This document shows, piece by piece, positions 12,868 through 21,692 of a DNA stretch of 64,000 nt. The notes under the pieces are model-generated. The model searched no databases. It was not told the origin of the DNA and saw only the letters and a list, made by a program, of their open reading frames with translations. This DNA is from Bifidobacterium callitrichos DSM 23973 (lineage in GTDB: Bacteria; Actinomycetota; Actinomycetes; Actinomycetales; Bifidobacteriaceae), in the NCBI RefSeq assembly GCF_000741175.1, contig NZ_JGYS01000011.1:1-64000 (forward strand), written 5' to 3'. Numbering within the stretch: position 1 is the stretch's first letter; every line of letters begins with the position of its first letter. The position numbers and the translations under genes are program-made.

Positions 12868-14004
12868 ATGAACGCTACTGGTATTGGTGCTTTCTACCTC
12901 AAATACAAGCCGTGGATCGGCGCCGTCATCGCCATCGCGCTGATCTTCCTCGCGCCCGCGGTGCTGAACGTGTACAATCTCGGCCTCCTGTCGAAGTACC
13001 TGTGCTACGCGATGGTCGCCATCGGCATCGGACTGGCCTGGGGCCAGGGCGGCATGCTGACGCTCGGCCAGGGACTGTTCTTCGGCCTCGGCGCGTACGT
13101 GATGGCCATCCACATGAAGCTCGAGGACATCGGCCCCGGTCAGGTGCCCGACTTCATGGCCCAGTACGGCATCACGCAGGTGCCGGGCTTCTGGGAGCTG
13201 TTCCGCAACCCCGTGATCGCCGTGATCGGCGTGGCCGCGGTGCCGGGAGCGATCGCCGCGATCCTCGGTCTTGCGGTGTTCGGCCGCGGCGTCAGGGGCG
13301 CATACTTCGCGATCCTGTCGCAGGCGCTCGTCGCCGCCTTCGCGGTGCTGCTCATCGGCCAGTCCAAGACGACCGGCGGCACCAACGGCCTCAACGACTT
13401 CAAGGGCTTCTTCGGCTACGATCTGACCGATCCGGCCAACAAGCGCATGATCTACTACATCTGCGCGTTCCTGACCTTGGCCATGGTGCTCATCGTCTAC
13501 TGGATCCGCCGCTCGTTCATGGGCAACCTGATCATCGGCGTGCGCGATCAGGAAAACCGCATGAAGTTCCTCGGCTACAACCCCGCATCCATCAAGGTGT
13601 TCGCCTTCTCGATGGCGGCCATGTTCGCCGGCATCGGCGGCGCGATGTTCGTGCCGGTCGTCGGCATCATCTCGCCCTCCGACATCAGCGTGACGCCGTC
13701 CATCCTGATGCTCGCCGGCGTGGTCATCGGCGGACGCACCACGCTGCTCGGCCCGCTGGTCGGCACGCTGATCATCCGCTTCGCCGAAACGCAGCTGTCC
13801 GAGGCGTATCCGTCCGCGTGGACGTACCTGGAGGGCCTGATCTTCATCCTGGTCATCGCCTTCGTGCCGATGGGCTTGGGACAGTTCAAGGGCGTATGGC
13901 CGTGGATCAAGGACAAGCTGGGACTCGGCGGTGCCGGGGCCATCGGTGCCGGGGCCGCTGACACGACGACCGGCGTTGCGAAGACCGCAACGGTGAACGC
14001 ATGA
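12868..14004 (+). CDS. urtC: urea ABC transporter permease UrtC
   Basis: The 378-residue LivM-type permease has about nine membrane segments, including GLAWGQGGMLTLGQGLFFGLGAY and the coupling-loop segment GVRDQENRMKFLGYNP. UrtC proteins read GQGGMLTLGQ here. The C-terminal tail after residue 350 is a Gly/Ala/Thr-rich extension of unknown purpose. The start is preceded by GAGAGGGA. The stop overlaps an ATGA shared with an upstream alternative start of urtD. Confidence 0.93.
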   Translation: MNATGIGAFYLKYKPWIGAVIAIALIFLAPAVLNVYNLGLLSKYLCYAMVAIGIGLAWGQGGMLTLGQGLFFGLGAYVMAIHMKLEDIGPGQVPDFMAQYGITQVPGFWELFRNPVIAVIGVAAVPGAIAAILGLAVFGRGVRGAYFAILSQALVAAFAVLLIGQSKTTGGTNGLNDFKGFFGYDLTDPANKRMIYYICAFLTLAMVLIVYWIRRSFMGNLIIGVRDQENRMKFLGYNPASIKVFAFSMAAMFAGIGGAMFVPVVGIISPSDISVTPSILMLAGVVIGGRTTLLGPLVGTLIIRFAETQLSEAYPSAWTYLEGLIFILVIAFVPMGLGQFKGVWPWIKDKLGLGGAGAIGAGAADTTTGVAKTATVNA

Positions 14005-14018
14005 GTGAGGAGAGGAAC

Positions 14019-14938
14019 ATGAGCTCGAACCCTACGACTCCCGCCTCGAAGGAGGATCTGGAGCAGCTGCGCGCCGAAATGGTGCAGATGCGTGACGAAG
14101 CCAAGCGCATGCGCGACGAGGCCGCGGCCATGAAGGCCGAGATCGTCGAGGAACGCACCAAGCTGCACGACCAGCTTGCGGTGCTCGACGATCGCGGCGG
14201 CCAATGGAACGACTATCTGGAGGTCAAGGGCCTCCACGTCGAATTCGACGGATTCGTCGCGGTGAAGAACCTCGACCTGACCGTCGAACACGGCGACCTG
14301 CGCTTCCTCATCGGCCCGAACGGCGCCGGCAAGACCACGATCATCGATGCGATCACCGGCCTCGTGCCGTCCACCGGATCGGCGAAGTTCCGCGGCGAGG
14401 AGCTGCTGGGCAGGAAGCCGAACGACATCGTCAAACTCGGCGTCGGACGCACGTTCCAGACGGCGTCGGTCGTCGAGGAGCTGTCCGTGCTGGAGAACCT
14501 CCAGCTCGCCGAGGGATTCCGCAAGAAGGGCCGCGACCTGTTCCGCACGGTCGGCGGCGTCTCGCAGAACATCGAGTACATGCTCGACGTGTGCAACCTG
14601 ACCGACGACATGAACACGCCCGCCGGCATCCTGCCGCACGGCAAGAAGCAGTGGCTGGAGATCGGCATGCTGCTCGTGCAGGACGCGCACCTGCTCCTGC
14701 TTGACGAACCGGTCGCCGGCATGACGCCCGCCGAACGCGTGCAGACCGGCGAGCTGCTCAAGCGATGCAGCAAGAACCGCACGGTCATCATCGTCGAACA
14801 CGATATGGAGTTCATGCGCCAGTTCGCCGACTCCGTCACCGTGCTCAACCAGGGTGAGATCCTCGCCGAAGGCTCGGTCGAGGAGATCCAGAACAACGAG
14901 GAAGTCGTGAACATCTACCTCGGAGGAGGCGATCAGTG

Positions 14939-14939
<1 letters not shown>
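14019..14939 (+). CDS. urtD: urea ABC transporter ATPase UrtD with N-terminal coiled-coil extension
   Basis: This 306-residue LivG-type ATPase powers urea import. Walker A is GPNGAGKT (about 99-106) and Walker B is LLLLDEPVAGM. The signature region is LPHGKKQWLEIG, where UrtD proteins usually have LSHGQKQWLEIG. The first ~65 residues before the ABC domain are a highly charged, heptad-like helix (QLRAEMVQMRDEAKRMRDEA), unusual for the family. ATG at 14019 has a strong GTGAGGAGAGG 4 bases upstream; ATG at 14001, overlapping the urtC stop, is a weaker choice. Confidence 0.9.
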
Positions 14940-15640
<701 letters not shown>

Positions 15641-16591
15641 TGTTGTGAGTGGTGGGTTTGACCGGTGGCCCACGGTGCCGTCGAGGTGAGATGCGGGAAC
15701 ATCATCGCCATGACTGCCAGCAGACAGCCGATCATCACCATCAGAATCACATCCTCGTGACCGTGCGTCTGCAGCAGCGCGCCGGTCAGCGCGCCAAGCG
15801 CCAACGCGACCATCACCACTGCGCGACGGCCTAGCTTCGACTTTTCGTGGCCGTGCGCGGAGGTGTCCGCGACGACGCCGGTCAGCGTCATCGTCAGAAC
15901 CGTGGTGGGCAGATCCGGAACCGACAGCTTGCGGGCCGTCGAGTTCTGGATGCCCATCGCCGGGGCGAGTAGCACGATCAGCAGGATGATATGCAGATCG
16001 ATATGGTTCGCGGTCGGGAAGTTGAGACTCGGGCCGGATGAGGTGGCGGCCGCCGGCATGAACTGGTTGAGCAGACGGATGCCGACCAGCGCGGCGATCA
16101 CGAACAGCGCCTGCACGCCGGTCGAAACCAGCAGATGGCGGGCGCGATGATGGCCGAAATAGTGGATGATGCGCCCGCCGATCAACGCACCGACCATGAA
16201 CGCGACCAACGTCAATGCCGACGTCCACCAGACGAATCCCTGCGCATGGGCGATCGAGAATCCAAGGAAGACGATGTTGCCGGTCACGTTCGCCACGAAC
16301 ACATGCCCCAACGCCAGGTAGCTCAACGCATCCACCAATCCCGCGACGTACGTCAGGATCACCAGCGCGGGGGAGAGCAGGCCGTACCTGTCATCCTTGC
16401 GCGGGATCAGCGTGCGACCGGCTTCGGCGAGATGCGATGTCATGGTTGGGGAGGAATCCTTCGTACGTGGAAAAAGACCACATACAACGTACGCTGAGCC
16501 ATGGGCAGGGTCGGTGCCGGGTGGTGTTCGGTGATCGAGTGGTGTCCGGACGAGAGGCGGCGTACGTTCCCGGGGGTTATCCGGGGAGGAG

Positions 16592-16762
16592 CCACGATCA
16601 ACGTACGCTGAATGGCGGTGAGCGTACGTTGATCGTGGGCATAAAAGGGAGATCACCCGTATTCGTACGCCTACTCGTGGTGAGCGTACGAAAACGGGTG
16701 ATCGAGTGGTTATCCTCCCGATGAACGTACGCTGAGCGGGAGTCAGCGTACGTTCATCGGGA
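16592..16762. repeat. 62-bp phased hairpin array C (3 units)
   Basis: There are three hairpins. Unit 1 is 16592-16638 (perfect 18-base arms starting CCACGATCAACGTACGCT), unit 2 is 16651-16703 (20-base arms starting GATCACCCGTATTCGTACGC, one mismatch) and unit 3 is 16717-16761 (perfect 19-base arms starting CCCGATGAACGTACGCTGA). Centres at 16615, 16677 and 16739 are exactly 62 bp apart. The outer arm sequences are unrelated while CGTACG near the loop is constant. Half-copies at 16486-16499 and 16558-16575 suggest decayed units. No gene lies in 16444-16832. Confidence 0.9.
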
Positions 16763-16832
16763 TTAAGTATGTTCCTTGGGGGATTAGACCGGCGCGGGAC
16801 TCATAGTCGAGGCAGTGGGACCCGACTGGTGC

Positions 16833-17258
16833 TCAGCCCCGGTTGTCGAACATCTGCAACAGCATCTTGCTGGGTTCGAGCGCGTAGACGGTGTGCGGCA
16901 GCCGGGCGCTCAGATAGACGATGCCGCCGGGGGTGAGTTCGACTTCGCGCTCGCCGCCACCGATACGCAGTCGGCCTTCGAGCACCTGGATCGTCACGGG
17001 CATGGCCGCGGTGTGCTCGCTCAGCGCCTGATCCTTGTCGAAGGCGAAGAGCACGGCGCGCAGTCCATCCTCCCTCAGCACCGTTCGCGAGACGGTGGCC
17101 TCCTCCTGGATGTCGATCAGCGAGGCGAGATCGGCGACATAGCCCAGATGCGGGTCGACGGCGATGGCATGGCCCTCGGCATCGTGCCTGCACTTGCAGT
17201 GATGCCCGTCGTCCTGCTTGCAGCAGCCCTGCTTGATTTGCTGGTTGTCATCGGTCAT
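16833..17258 (-). CDS. cupin-domain protein with Cys/His-rich N-terminus
   Basis: The product is 141 residues. Residues 1-30 carry GCCKQDDGHHCKCRHD, a Cys/His cluster that could bind a metal. A single cupin beta-barrel follows (about 60-138), with SEHTAAMPVTIQVLEGRLRI and PGGIVYLSARLPHTVYALE matching the two cupin motifs. ATG at 17258 is preceded by AAGGAG. It lies 41 bases after the methyltransferase on the same strand and is probably co-transcribed. Catalysis and ligand are unknown. Confidence 0.8.
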   Translation of the reverse strand: MTDDNQQIKQGCCKQDDGHHCKCRHDAEGHAIAVDPHLGYVADLASLIDIQEEATVSRTVLREDGLRAVLFAFDKDQALSEHTAAMPVTIQVLEGRLRIGGGEREVELTPGGIVYLSARLPHTVYALEPSKMLLQMFDNRG

Positions 17259-17299
17259 GATGTGCTCCTTTGTACTTGGTGTGATCTTACGCCACGATG

Positions 17300-18136
17300 T
17301 CACGCTTGGGGCTTGCGTACCACGAAGGCGATGCCCGTGAGCTCGTCGCGATACTTGTCGAACGTGGACTTCATGCCAAGCACGCGGGCGCGAATGTCCT
17401 TGTTCCCCAGCACATTACGCATGATGCGCAGTACGCCGCCGATGCCCTCGTCGGCGATATTGCGCCGCATATCCAGCAGGGCCATCGGCTCCTTGCCGCT
17501 CCACAGCACCTCGAATCCCGCGGATTCCAACAGATCTCGCCATTCCGCCTCGGTGAGCGGTCGCGCGTTCACCTTGATGCTGCGTGCCAGCGCCTTGCGG
17601 ATCTCGTCCTTGACGGAGTCGTCCAGATCATCCGGCTGCAGGCCGAGCTCGTGGATCGAGTAGGTGCCGCCTGCGCGCAGCAGTCGGAACGCCTCGTCGA
17701 TGATCGCCCGCTTGCCGCGATCGCTCTGCATCGTGAGCATGGCCTCGCCGATCACCACGTCGGCACTGTCCGTGTCAAGTCCGGTGTCGGCGGCGTCGCG
17801 CAGGACGCAGCTCGCGGGGATGGGGCGCTGTCCGGACTGTCCTGACTGTTCCGCAGTCAGCCGGGTGATGATGTCCACAACTTGCGGATCTCGGTCCACG
17901 CCGCGATAGCTCTTCGGCCCCTGAGCCAGAATCGCCCTAGTGGTCAGACCGAGTCCCGGCGCGAACTCGACGACGTCCTTGCCGGCGATATCGGTGTTGG
18001 CGAGCATGCGTTCGGTGAGCTTCTTGCCGCCGGGGCGCAGTACGCGCTTGCCGATGCGGGCCAGCAGCCAGTGTCCCTGCAGGTGCGCGGGATCGCGATC
18101 GGACTGGGGAAGCGGTAGGGCATTGGTATCGGTCAT
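17300..18136 (-). CDS. class I SAM-dependent methyltransferase
   Basis: The product is 278 residues with Rossmann-fold SAM motifs: motif I VVEFAPGLGLTTRAIL (near residue 58), an acidic loop GVDRDPQVVD, the post-I motif DSADVVIGEAMLTM and LLRAGGTYSIHELGL. The pattern resembles UbiE/COQ5-like small-molecule methyltransferases. The start ATG at 18136 lacks a ribosome binding site and may be leaderless. It is the first gene of a two-gene unit with the cupin protein. Confidence 0.82.
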   Translation of the reverse strand: MTDTNALPLPQSDRDPAHLQGHWLLARIGKRVLRPGGKKLTERMLANTDIAGKDVVEFAPGLGLTTRAILAQGPKSYRGVDRDPQVVDIITRLTAEQSGQSGQRPIPASCVLRDAADTGLDTDSADVVIGEAMLTMQSDRGKRAIIDEAFRLLRAGGTYSIHELGLQPDDLDDSVKDEIRKALARSIKVNARPLTEAEWRDLLESAGFEVLWSGKEPMALLDMRRNIADEGIGGVLRIMRNVLGNKDIRARVLGMKSTFDKYRDELTGIAFVVRKPQA

Positions 18137-18197
18137 GAGTCGCGATGCTATCGGGCTCGGCCACGCGGCACAAGAGTTTCGCGGGAAAAGACGATGA

Positions 18198-18836
18198 AAG
18201 ATCGCGCCAAGCAAAGCGGAAGCGGCGGAGGCAGCGGGTGCCAAGTCACGCGAGAGGGAGCGGTCGTCAGGCCGCGAGTCTGGTTTTGTAGTCCTCAGCG
18301 AGAACAGGACCGCCGCCCAGCACGTCCTGTCCAAGGATCTGTTCGACCTGACTGCGGCCGATCTGGCCGGCTTCGACGCGGTCATCGACGCGTTCGGCAC
18401 ATGGGCGCCGGAAGCTCTACATCAGCATTCCACCTCGATCCAGCACTTGGTCGACATCCTCTCCGGAACCGACACCCGCCTGATCGTGGTCGGCGGTGCC
18501 GGCAGCCTGTACCTTGACGCCGCGCATACGCTGCAGCTGAGCCAGTCCGAGGGATTCCCGCCCGAGTTCAAGCCGCTCGCCACCGCGATGGGCGAATCGC
18601 TCGCCGAACTGCGCAAGCGTTCCGACGTGAAGTGGACGTACGTCTCGCCGGCCGCCGACTTCCGCGCCGACGGACCGCGCACCGGCGAGTACGCGCTCGC
18701 CGGCGAGGAGTTCACTACGAACGCGGATGGCGAAAGCGCGGTCAGCTACGCCGACTACGCCATCGCCATCGTCGATGAGCTGTCCAAGGCGCCCGCCGAC
18801 GCGCACATCGGCGAGCGCATCTCCGTGCGCTGGTAA
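18198..18836 (+). pseudogene. 5'-degraded NAD(P)-binding atypical SDR (YwnB-like)
   Basis: From about 18303 the frame encodes a clear atypical short-chain dehydrogenase: KDLFDLTAADLAGFDAVIDA, LIVVGGAGSLYLDAAH, KWTYVSPAADFRADGPRTGE and a C-terminal HIGERISVRW. The N-terminal glycine-rich nucleotide-binding motif that should open the protein is absent. Upstream the frame reads Ala/Arg/Glu-rich nonsense back to a stop at 18195. ATGAAAGATCGCG at 18194 looks like a MKIA start with one extra A, so the first 40 codons have decayed. Residual translation could begin at GTG 18447 but would lack the cofactor site. Confidence 0.7.
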
Positions 18837-19004
18837 CGCCGTCGCACACGGAGACGCTTCCCCATCCGTGCCGTGAGTCGGTGTGTGCTCCTGCGGGTCG
18901 GCGTCCGATTGGCGGAAAATGCAGCTGAGCGGCAGAATGTCTTGTTGCGCTGGTGCGGATGCGATTTGGGGGAGTTTGGACGTGGTCTGGCTCGTGCGTG
19001 GATG

Positions 19005-19052
19005 TTGACGCGAGTATGAAATCATACTATTTTGTGAGTATGATTTCATACT
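19005..19052 (+). promoter_or_regulatory. marR promoter with duplicated palindromic operators
   Basis: Two 16-bp palindromes, AGTATGAAATCATACT (19013-19028) and AGTATGATTTCATACT (19037-19052), are also inverted copies of each other around an 8-base spacer. They overlap a promoter TTGACG (19005-19010), 17 bases, TATTTT (19028-19033). The MarR gene starts at 19079, so autorepression is likely. Upstream, 18837-19004 holds nothing recognisable. Confidence 0.75.
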
Positions 19053-19078
19053 CGAGGTGTGTGCGGGAGGACATAATC

Positions 19079-19528
19079 ATGGAATTCAGGCAGAACGAGA
19101 CCTTGCGGGAGTTCGATCGGCTGAACCGGCAGATCGAGGGGCTCTACCATGAGATAGCCGCCGCCCGCGGCCTGTCCGATAGTGCATACGGTATCCTGCA
19201 GGCGATGCTGGTCCTGGGGGAGGGATGCACCCAGACCGCCGTGTGCCGGTATGCGTGCCTGAACAAGCAGACGGTGAACTCGTCCGTCAGAAGGATGGTG
19301 CAGGACGGGCTGATCGAGCTGCGTCAAGGCGAAGGTCGGGAGATGCGCATGCATCTGACCGTGCAGGGGGAGCGTGTGATGCGCGAGCGGGTGCTGCCGG
19401 TCGAACGCGCCGAAAGCGAGGTGTTCGACGAGATGCCGGTCGAGGACCAGCAGGCGATACTGCGACTGGTGAACCGCTATCTTGATTCCTTCCGCCGCAA
19501 GCTCGACGAGCTGGAGGCTGCGCGTTGA
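19079..19528 (+). CDS. MarR family transcriptional regulator
   Basis: The 149-residue winged helix protein has the DNA-binding core TQTAVCRYACLNKQTVNSSVRRMVQDGLIELRQ with a charged wing (GEGREMRMHLT). Helices at both ends form the dimer interface. The start ATG at 19079 has GGGAGG 8 bases upstream. It overlaps the next membrane-protein gene by 4 bases, which is the likely regulated transporter. The duplicated palindromes in its promoter are the expected binding sites. Confidence 0.9.
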   Translation: MEFRQNETLREFDRLNRQIEGLYHEIAAARGLSDSAYGILQAMLVLGEGCTQTAVCRYACLNKQTVNSSVRRMVQDGLIELRQGEGREMRMHLTVQGERVMRERVLPVERAESEVFDEMPVEDQQAILRLVNRYLDSFRRKLDELEAAR

Positions 19529-20211
19529 CTCACCGGATGCTGAATACGATCGGGCTGGGAGTGCTCGGCATCGACCCCATCACCGCGGCGTACATGATGT
19601 CGATGAGGCTGCGAGGAGAGAGGAAGTCCCGAATCACATTGTTCTTCCTGTCGTTCGCAATCTCCACGATTCTTGTCGGCACGGTGCTTGCGGCGTCGAT
19701 GGGAGCCGCGGCGGCCGGTTTCCTGCAAAGCGTCCTGCCTGATGACGGCAGTCGGTTCTGGGCGATTGCGGAACTTGCCGTATCCGTCGTCATCCTGCTT
19801 TGGGTGGCGAGACGGGTCTTTGCCGGTCCCAAGCGCGAGAAGAAGCAGCCACATGAAGCCGTCCGCGGCGGTGCGTTGGGACATATAGCCGTGGGCTTCG
19901 TGTTCGCGGTCACCTCGTTTACCGATCCCACGTTCTATGCGGTGATGCTCATCGGAGGGGAATCGCATAGTGTCGTCATGGCCGCGCTGCTGCTGGCCCT
20001 GTGGTTCGTGGTCAGTCAATGTCTGGCGATGGTCGTGTATGCAGCCATCCAATGCAATCGCCTCGACGCGCTCGCCGCTAGGCTGGACGAGTGGAAGGCG
20101 CGAAACCAGACGATGTTCAACCACATGCTGCATGGCGCGCTGATCGTTGTCGCCATCCTGCTGACTGCCGACGCGACGGCCTATTGGCTTACCGGCGGGT
20201 ATCTCCTGTAG
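19525..20211 (+). CDS. six-span membrane protein, putative MarR-controlled exporter
   Basis: The 228-residue product has about six hydrophobic segments (near 5-25, 37-62, 78-97, 110-135, 143-168 and 198-225) and a cytoplasmic basic loop RRVFAGPKREKKQ. SFTDPTFYAVMLIGG in helix 4 and GIDPITAAYMM in helix 1 are repeated-like motifs. This faintly recalls two-fold repeat exporters of the LysE/TerC type, but I cannot assign a family. The start is TTG at 19525 within the marR stop (TTGA), 7 bases after GGAGG; ATG at 19537 is possible. The MarR-membrane protein pair suggests efflux of a toxic small molecule. Confidence 0.65.
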   Translation: MTHRMLNTIGLGVLGIDPITAAYMMSMRLRGERKSRITLFFLSFAISTILVGTVLAASMGAAAAGFLQSVLPDDGSRFWAIAELAVSVVILLWVARRVFAGPKREKKQPHEAVRGGALGHIAVGFVFAVTSFTDPTFYAVMLIGGESHSVVMAALLLALWFVVSQCLAMVVYAAIQCNRLDALAARLDEWKARNQTMFNHMLHGALIVVAILLTADATAYWLTGGYLL

Positions 20212-20286
20212 CCGCTGCCGTGCGTCCGACATTGCGTTAGTTCCCGGTTCCGCAATCCTATCCGGGCGATGAAACTCTGACAATAA

Positions 20287-20375
20287 AAATGCCGGGGTTC
20301 CCGGCTCTTGGAGGTCTCACGTTGCTGCGGACCCGTGTATGAGACATGGTCAGGTCTTTACCGTTGATTGGGTTC
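20287..20375. repeat. ~90-bp dispersed element, copy 1
   Basis: It begins AATGCCGGGG with a CCGGG/CCCGG hairpin, then TCTTGGAGGTCTCACGTTGC, and ends CGTTGATTGGG. A similar copy lies at 23759-23852 in the same orientation. Its end runs into the last codons of the acetyltransferase gene. It resembles the hairpin end of an IS200/IS605-type element, but no transposase is present. Confidence 0.5.
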
Positions 20376-20867
20376 GCCTGCGTAGTTGATCATTTCCAGT
20401 TCCGGTCCCATGTCTTCGGTTTGCGTGTGACCGGTTTCGTGGAATCCGATATGTCGGTAGAATCCTTGCGCGTTCGCGTTGAATGCCATCACCCATAAGG
20501 CAAGTCGATCGTTGCCGATCGCGTGTTTGCCGGCTTCGACCAGCATCCGTCCGACGCCTTTGCGGTGATGGGCGGTCAGCACATAGAGCGAGGCCAGCTC
20601 CGCTGCGTCGGGCCGGTTGATCGGCGGTCGTGGAGTGCGCAGCAGTTCCGCAAATCCGATTACCTGATTGTCGTCCAACGCCACCAACGTCGCTTGATTG
20701 CTGTTGTTCGCAGCGTTACGCGTCAGTCTCAGTGCGAAATCGGGGGTGATCGCGTCTGCGATTTCCTGAGGGATGTGGCCTTGATTCAGCTCATGCCATG
20801 TATGTGACTGGACTTGTGCTTTCTGTCCGAACCACTGCGGTTCAATCGGAGCAATGCGAAGCGTCAT
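20358..20867 (-). CDS. GNAT family N-acetyltransferase
   Basis: The 169-residue GNAT fold has beta4/motif A ELASLYVLTAHHRKGVGRMLVEAG, where H-x-x-x-G-x-G binds the acetyl-CoA pyrophosphate. Motif B is LALWVMAFNANAQGFYRHIGFHETG. The acceptor is unknown. ATG at 20867 may be leaderless: a TACAAT box lies at 20880-20875 on this strand, 7 bases before the A of the ATG. The last codons overlap a dispersed repeat. The 206 bases between this gene and the Rrf2 gene contain no recognised feature other than this promoter. Confidence 0.85.
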   Translation of the reverse strand: MTLRIAPIEPQWFGQKAQVQSHTWHELNQGHIPQEIADAITPDFALRLTRNAANNSNQATLVALDDNQVIGFAELLRTPRPPINRPDAAELASLYVLTAHHRKGVGRMLVEAGKHAIGNDRLALWVMAFNANAQGFYRHIGFHETGHTQTEDMGPELEMINYAGEPNQR

Positions 20868-21073
20868 GAGTTTCATTGTAGGACCGGTGTTCGCTTGTTT
20901 CGTGGGGGATTCAGTGCGAGAAACCGGGGTGGTTGCGTTGAGTTCTTCGGATTCGCGGGACTCGGGGCCGGAATCGGCGTCGGGGCGTTGGGTCTCACGA
21001 GGCGGCGTGGTTCGTTGGTTTCGTTCATGGCTTTTTGCGCGTGTTTGCCGGTGGATGCCCTGTGCTCGCGGTG

Positions 21074-21526
21074 TCATTGGCGCTGCGTGGGTTTGTCGTT
21101 GAGTTGGGTGTGGTAGTCGTCGATGATGTCCGCCAGCGTGATGGAGCGCATGGCCTCGGCTGTGGCGTGTTCGATCTTCTCGTAGGAGGGGGCGAGCGTG
21201 GCGTGGATATTCCGCGCCACGGGGCATGACTGTCCCTTGTATTGGTGGACGCCGATCATCGTGGCCAATCCATCGGGTTCGACGGCGTTCTGGATGTCGA
21301 GCAGTGTCACGTCCTTGGGGTCTTGGATCAGGTGCGCGCCGACGTTGCCTCGTTGGACGTCGATGATGCCGGCTTTTTTGAGCGCGGCGAAGAGCGCTCG
21401 AATGCTTGCGGGGTTGCATCCGGTGCTTTCGGCCAGCAGCGTGCTGGTGACGCGGTCGTCGCTGCCGGCCTCGTTCATGAAGATGAGGCAGTGCACTGCC
21501 ACTGAGCATTTCATGCTGATGTGCAT
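21074..21526 (-). CDS. Rrf2 family transcriptional regulator (YwnA-like)
   Basis: The product is 150 residues. The N-terminal winged helix has MKCSVAVHCLIFMNEAG and TSTLLAESTGCNPASIRALFAALKKAGIIDVQRG, the standard Rrf2 layout. Only one Cys (in GQSCPVARN) lies in the region where Fe-S-binding relatives have three, so it probably senses through thiol oxidation or a ligand rather than a cluster. It is divergent from a quinone-oxidoreductase gene, an arrangement common for YwnA-type regulators. A palindrome in the shared promoter is the likely operator. Confidence 0.88.
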   Translation of the reverse strand: MHISMKCSVAVHCLIFMNEAGSDDRVTSTLLAESTGCNPASIRALFAALKKAGIIDVQRGNVGAHLIQDPKDVTLLDIQNAVEPDGLATMIGVHQYKGQSCPVARNIHATLAPSYEKIEHATAEAMRSITLADIIDDYHTQLNDKPTQRQ

Positions 21527-21585
21527 GCGTCCTCCCGTCCTTCGTGCCGTCGTTCCATGTGTTCACGCGTTGCGTTGCCGCTGTG

Positions 21586-21639
21586 TTGACGATATCCCGG
21601 CGTCACGATATGGTTTAATGTAATTCTAAATATTACATT
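21586..21639 (+). promoter_or_regulatory. oxidoreductase promoter with Rrf2-type operator
   Basis: TTGACG (21586-21591) and TATGGT (21609-21614) at 17-base spacing are followed by AATGTAAT-N7-ATTACATT (21617-21639), a perfect 8-bp inverted repeat. The repeat sits at the expected transcription start and would block transcription when bound by the divergent Rrf2 protein. Confidence 0.65.
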
Positions 21640-21692
21640 ACTGGGTCGTCGGAAATCCAACACCTGCGGAATCGAAGAAAGGACGCGCCACC

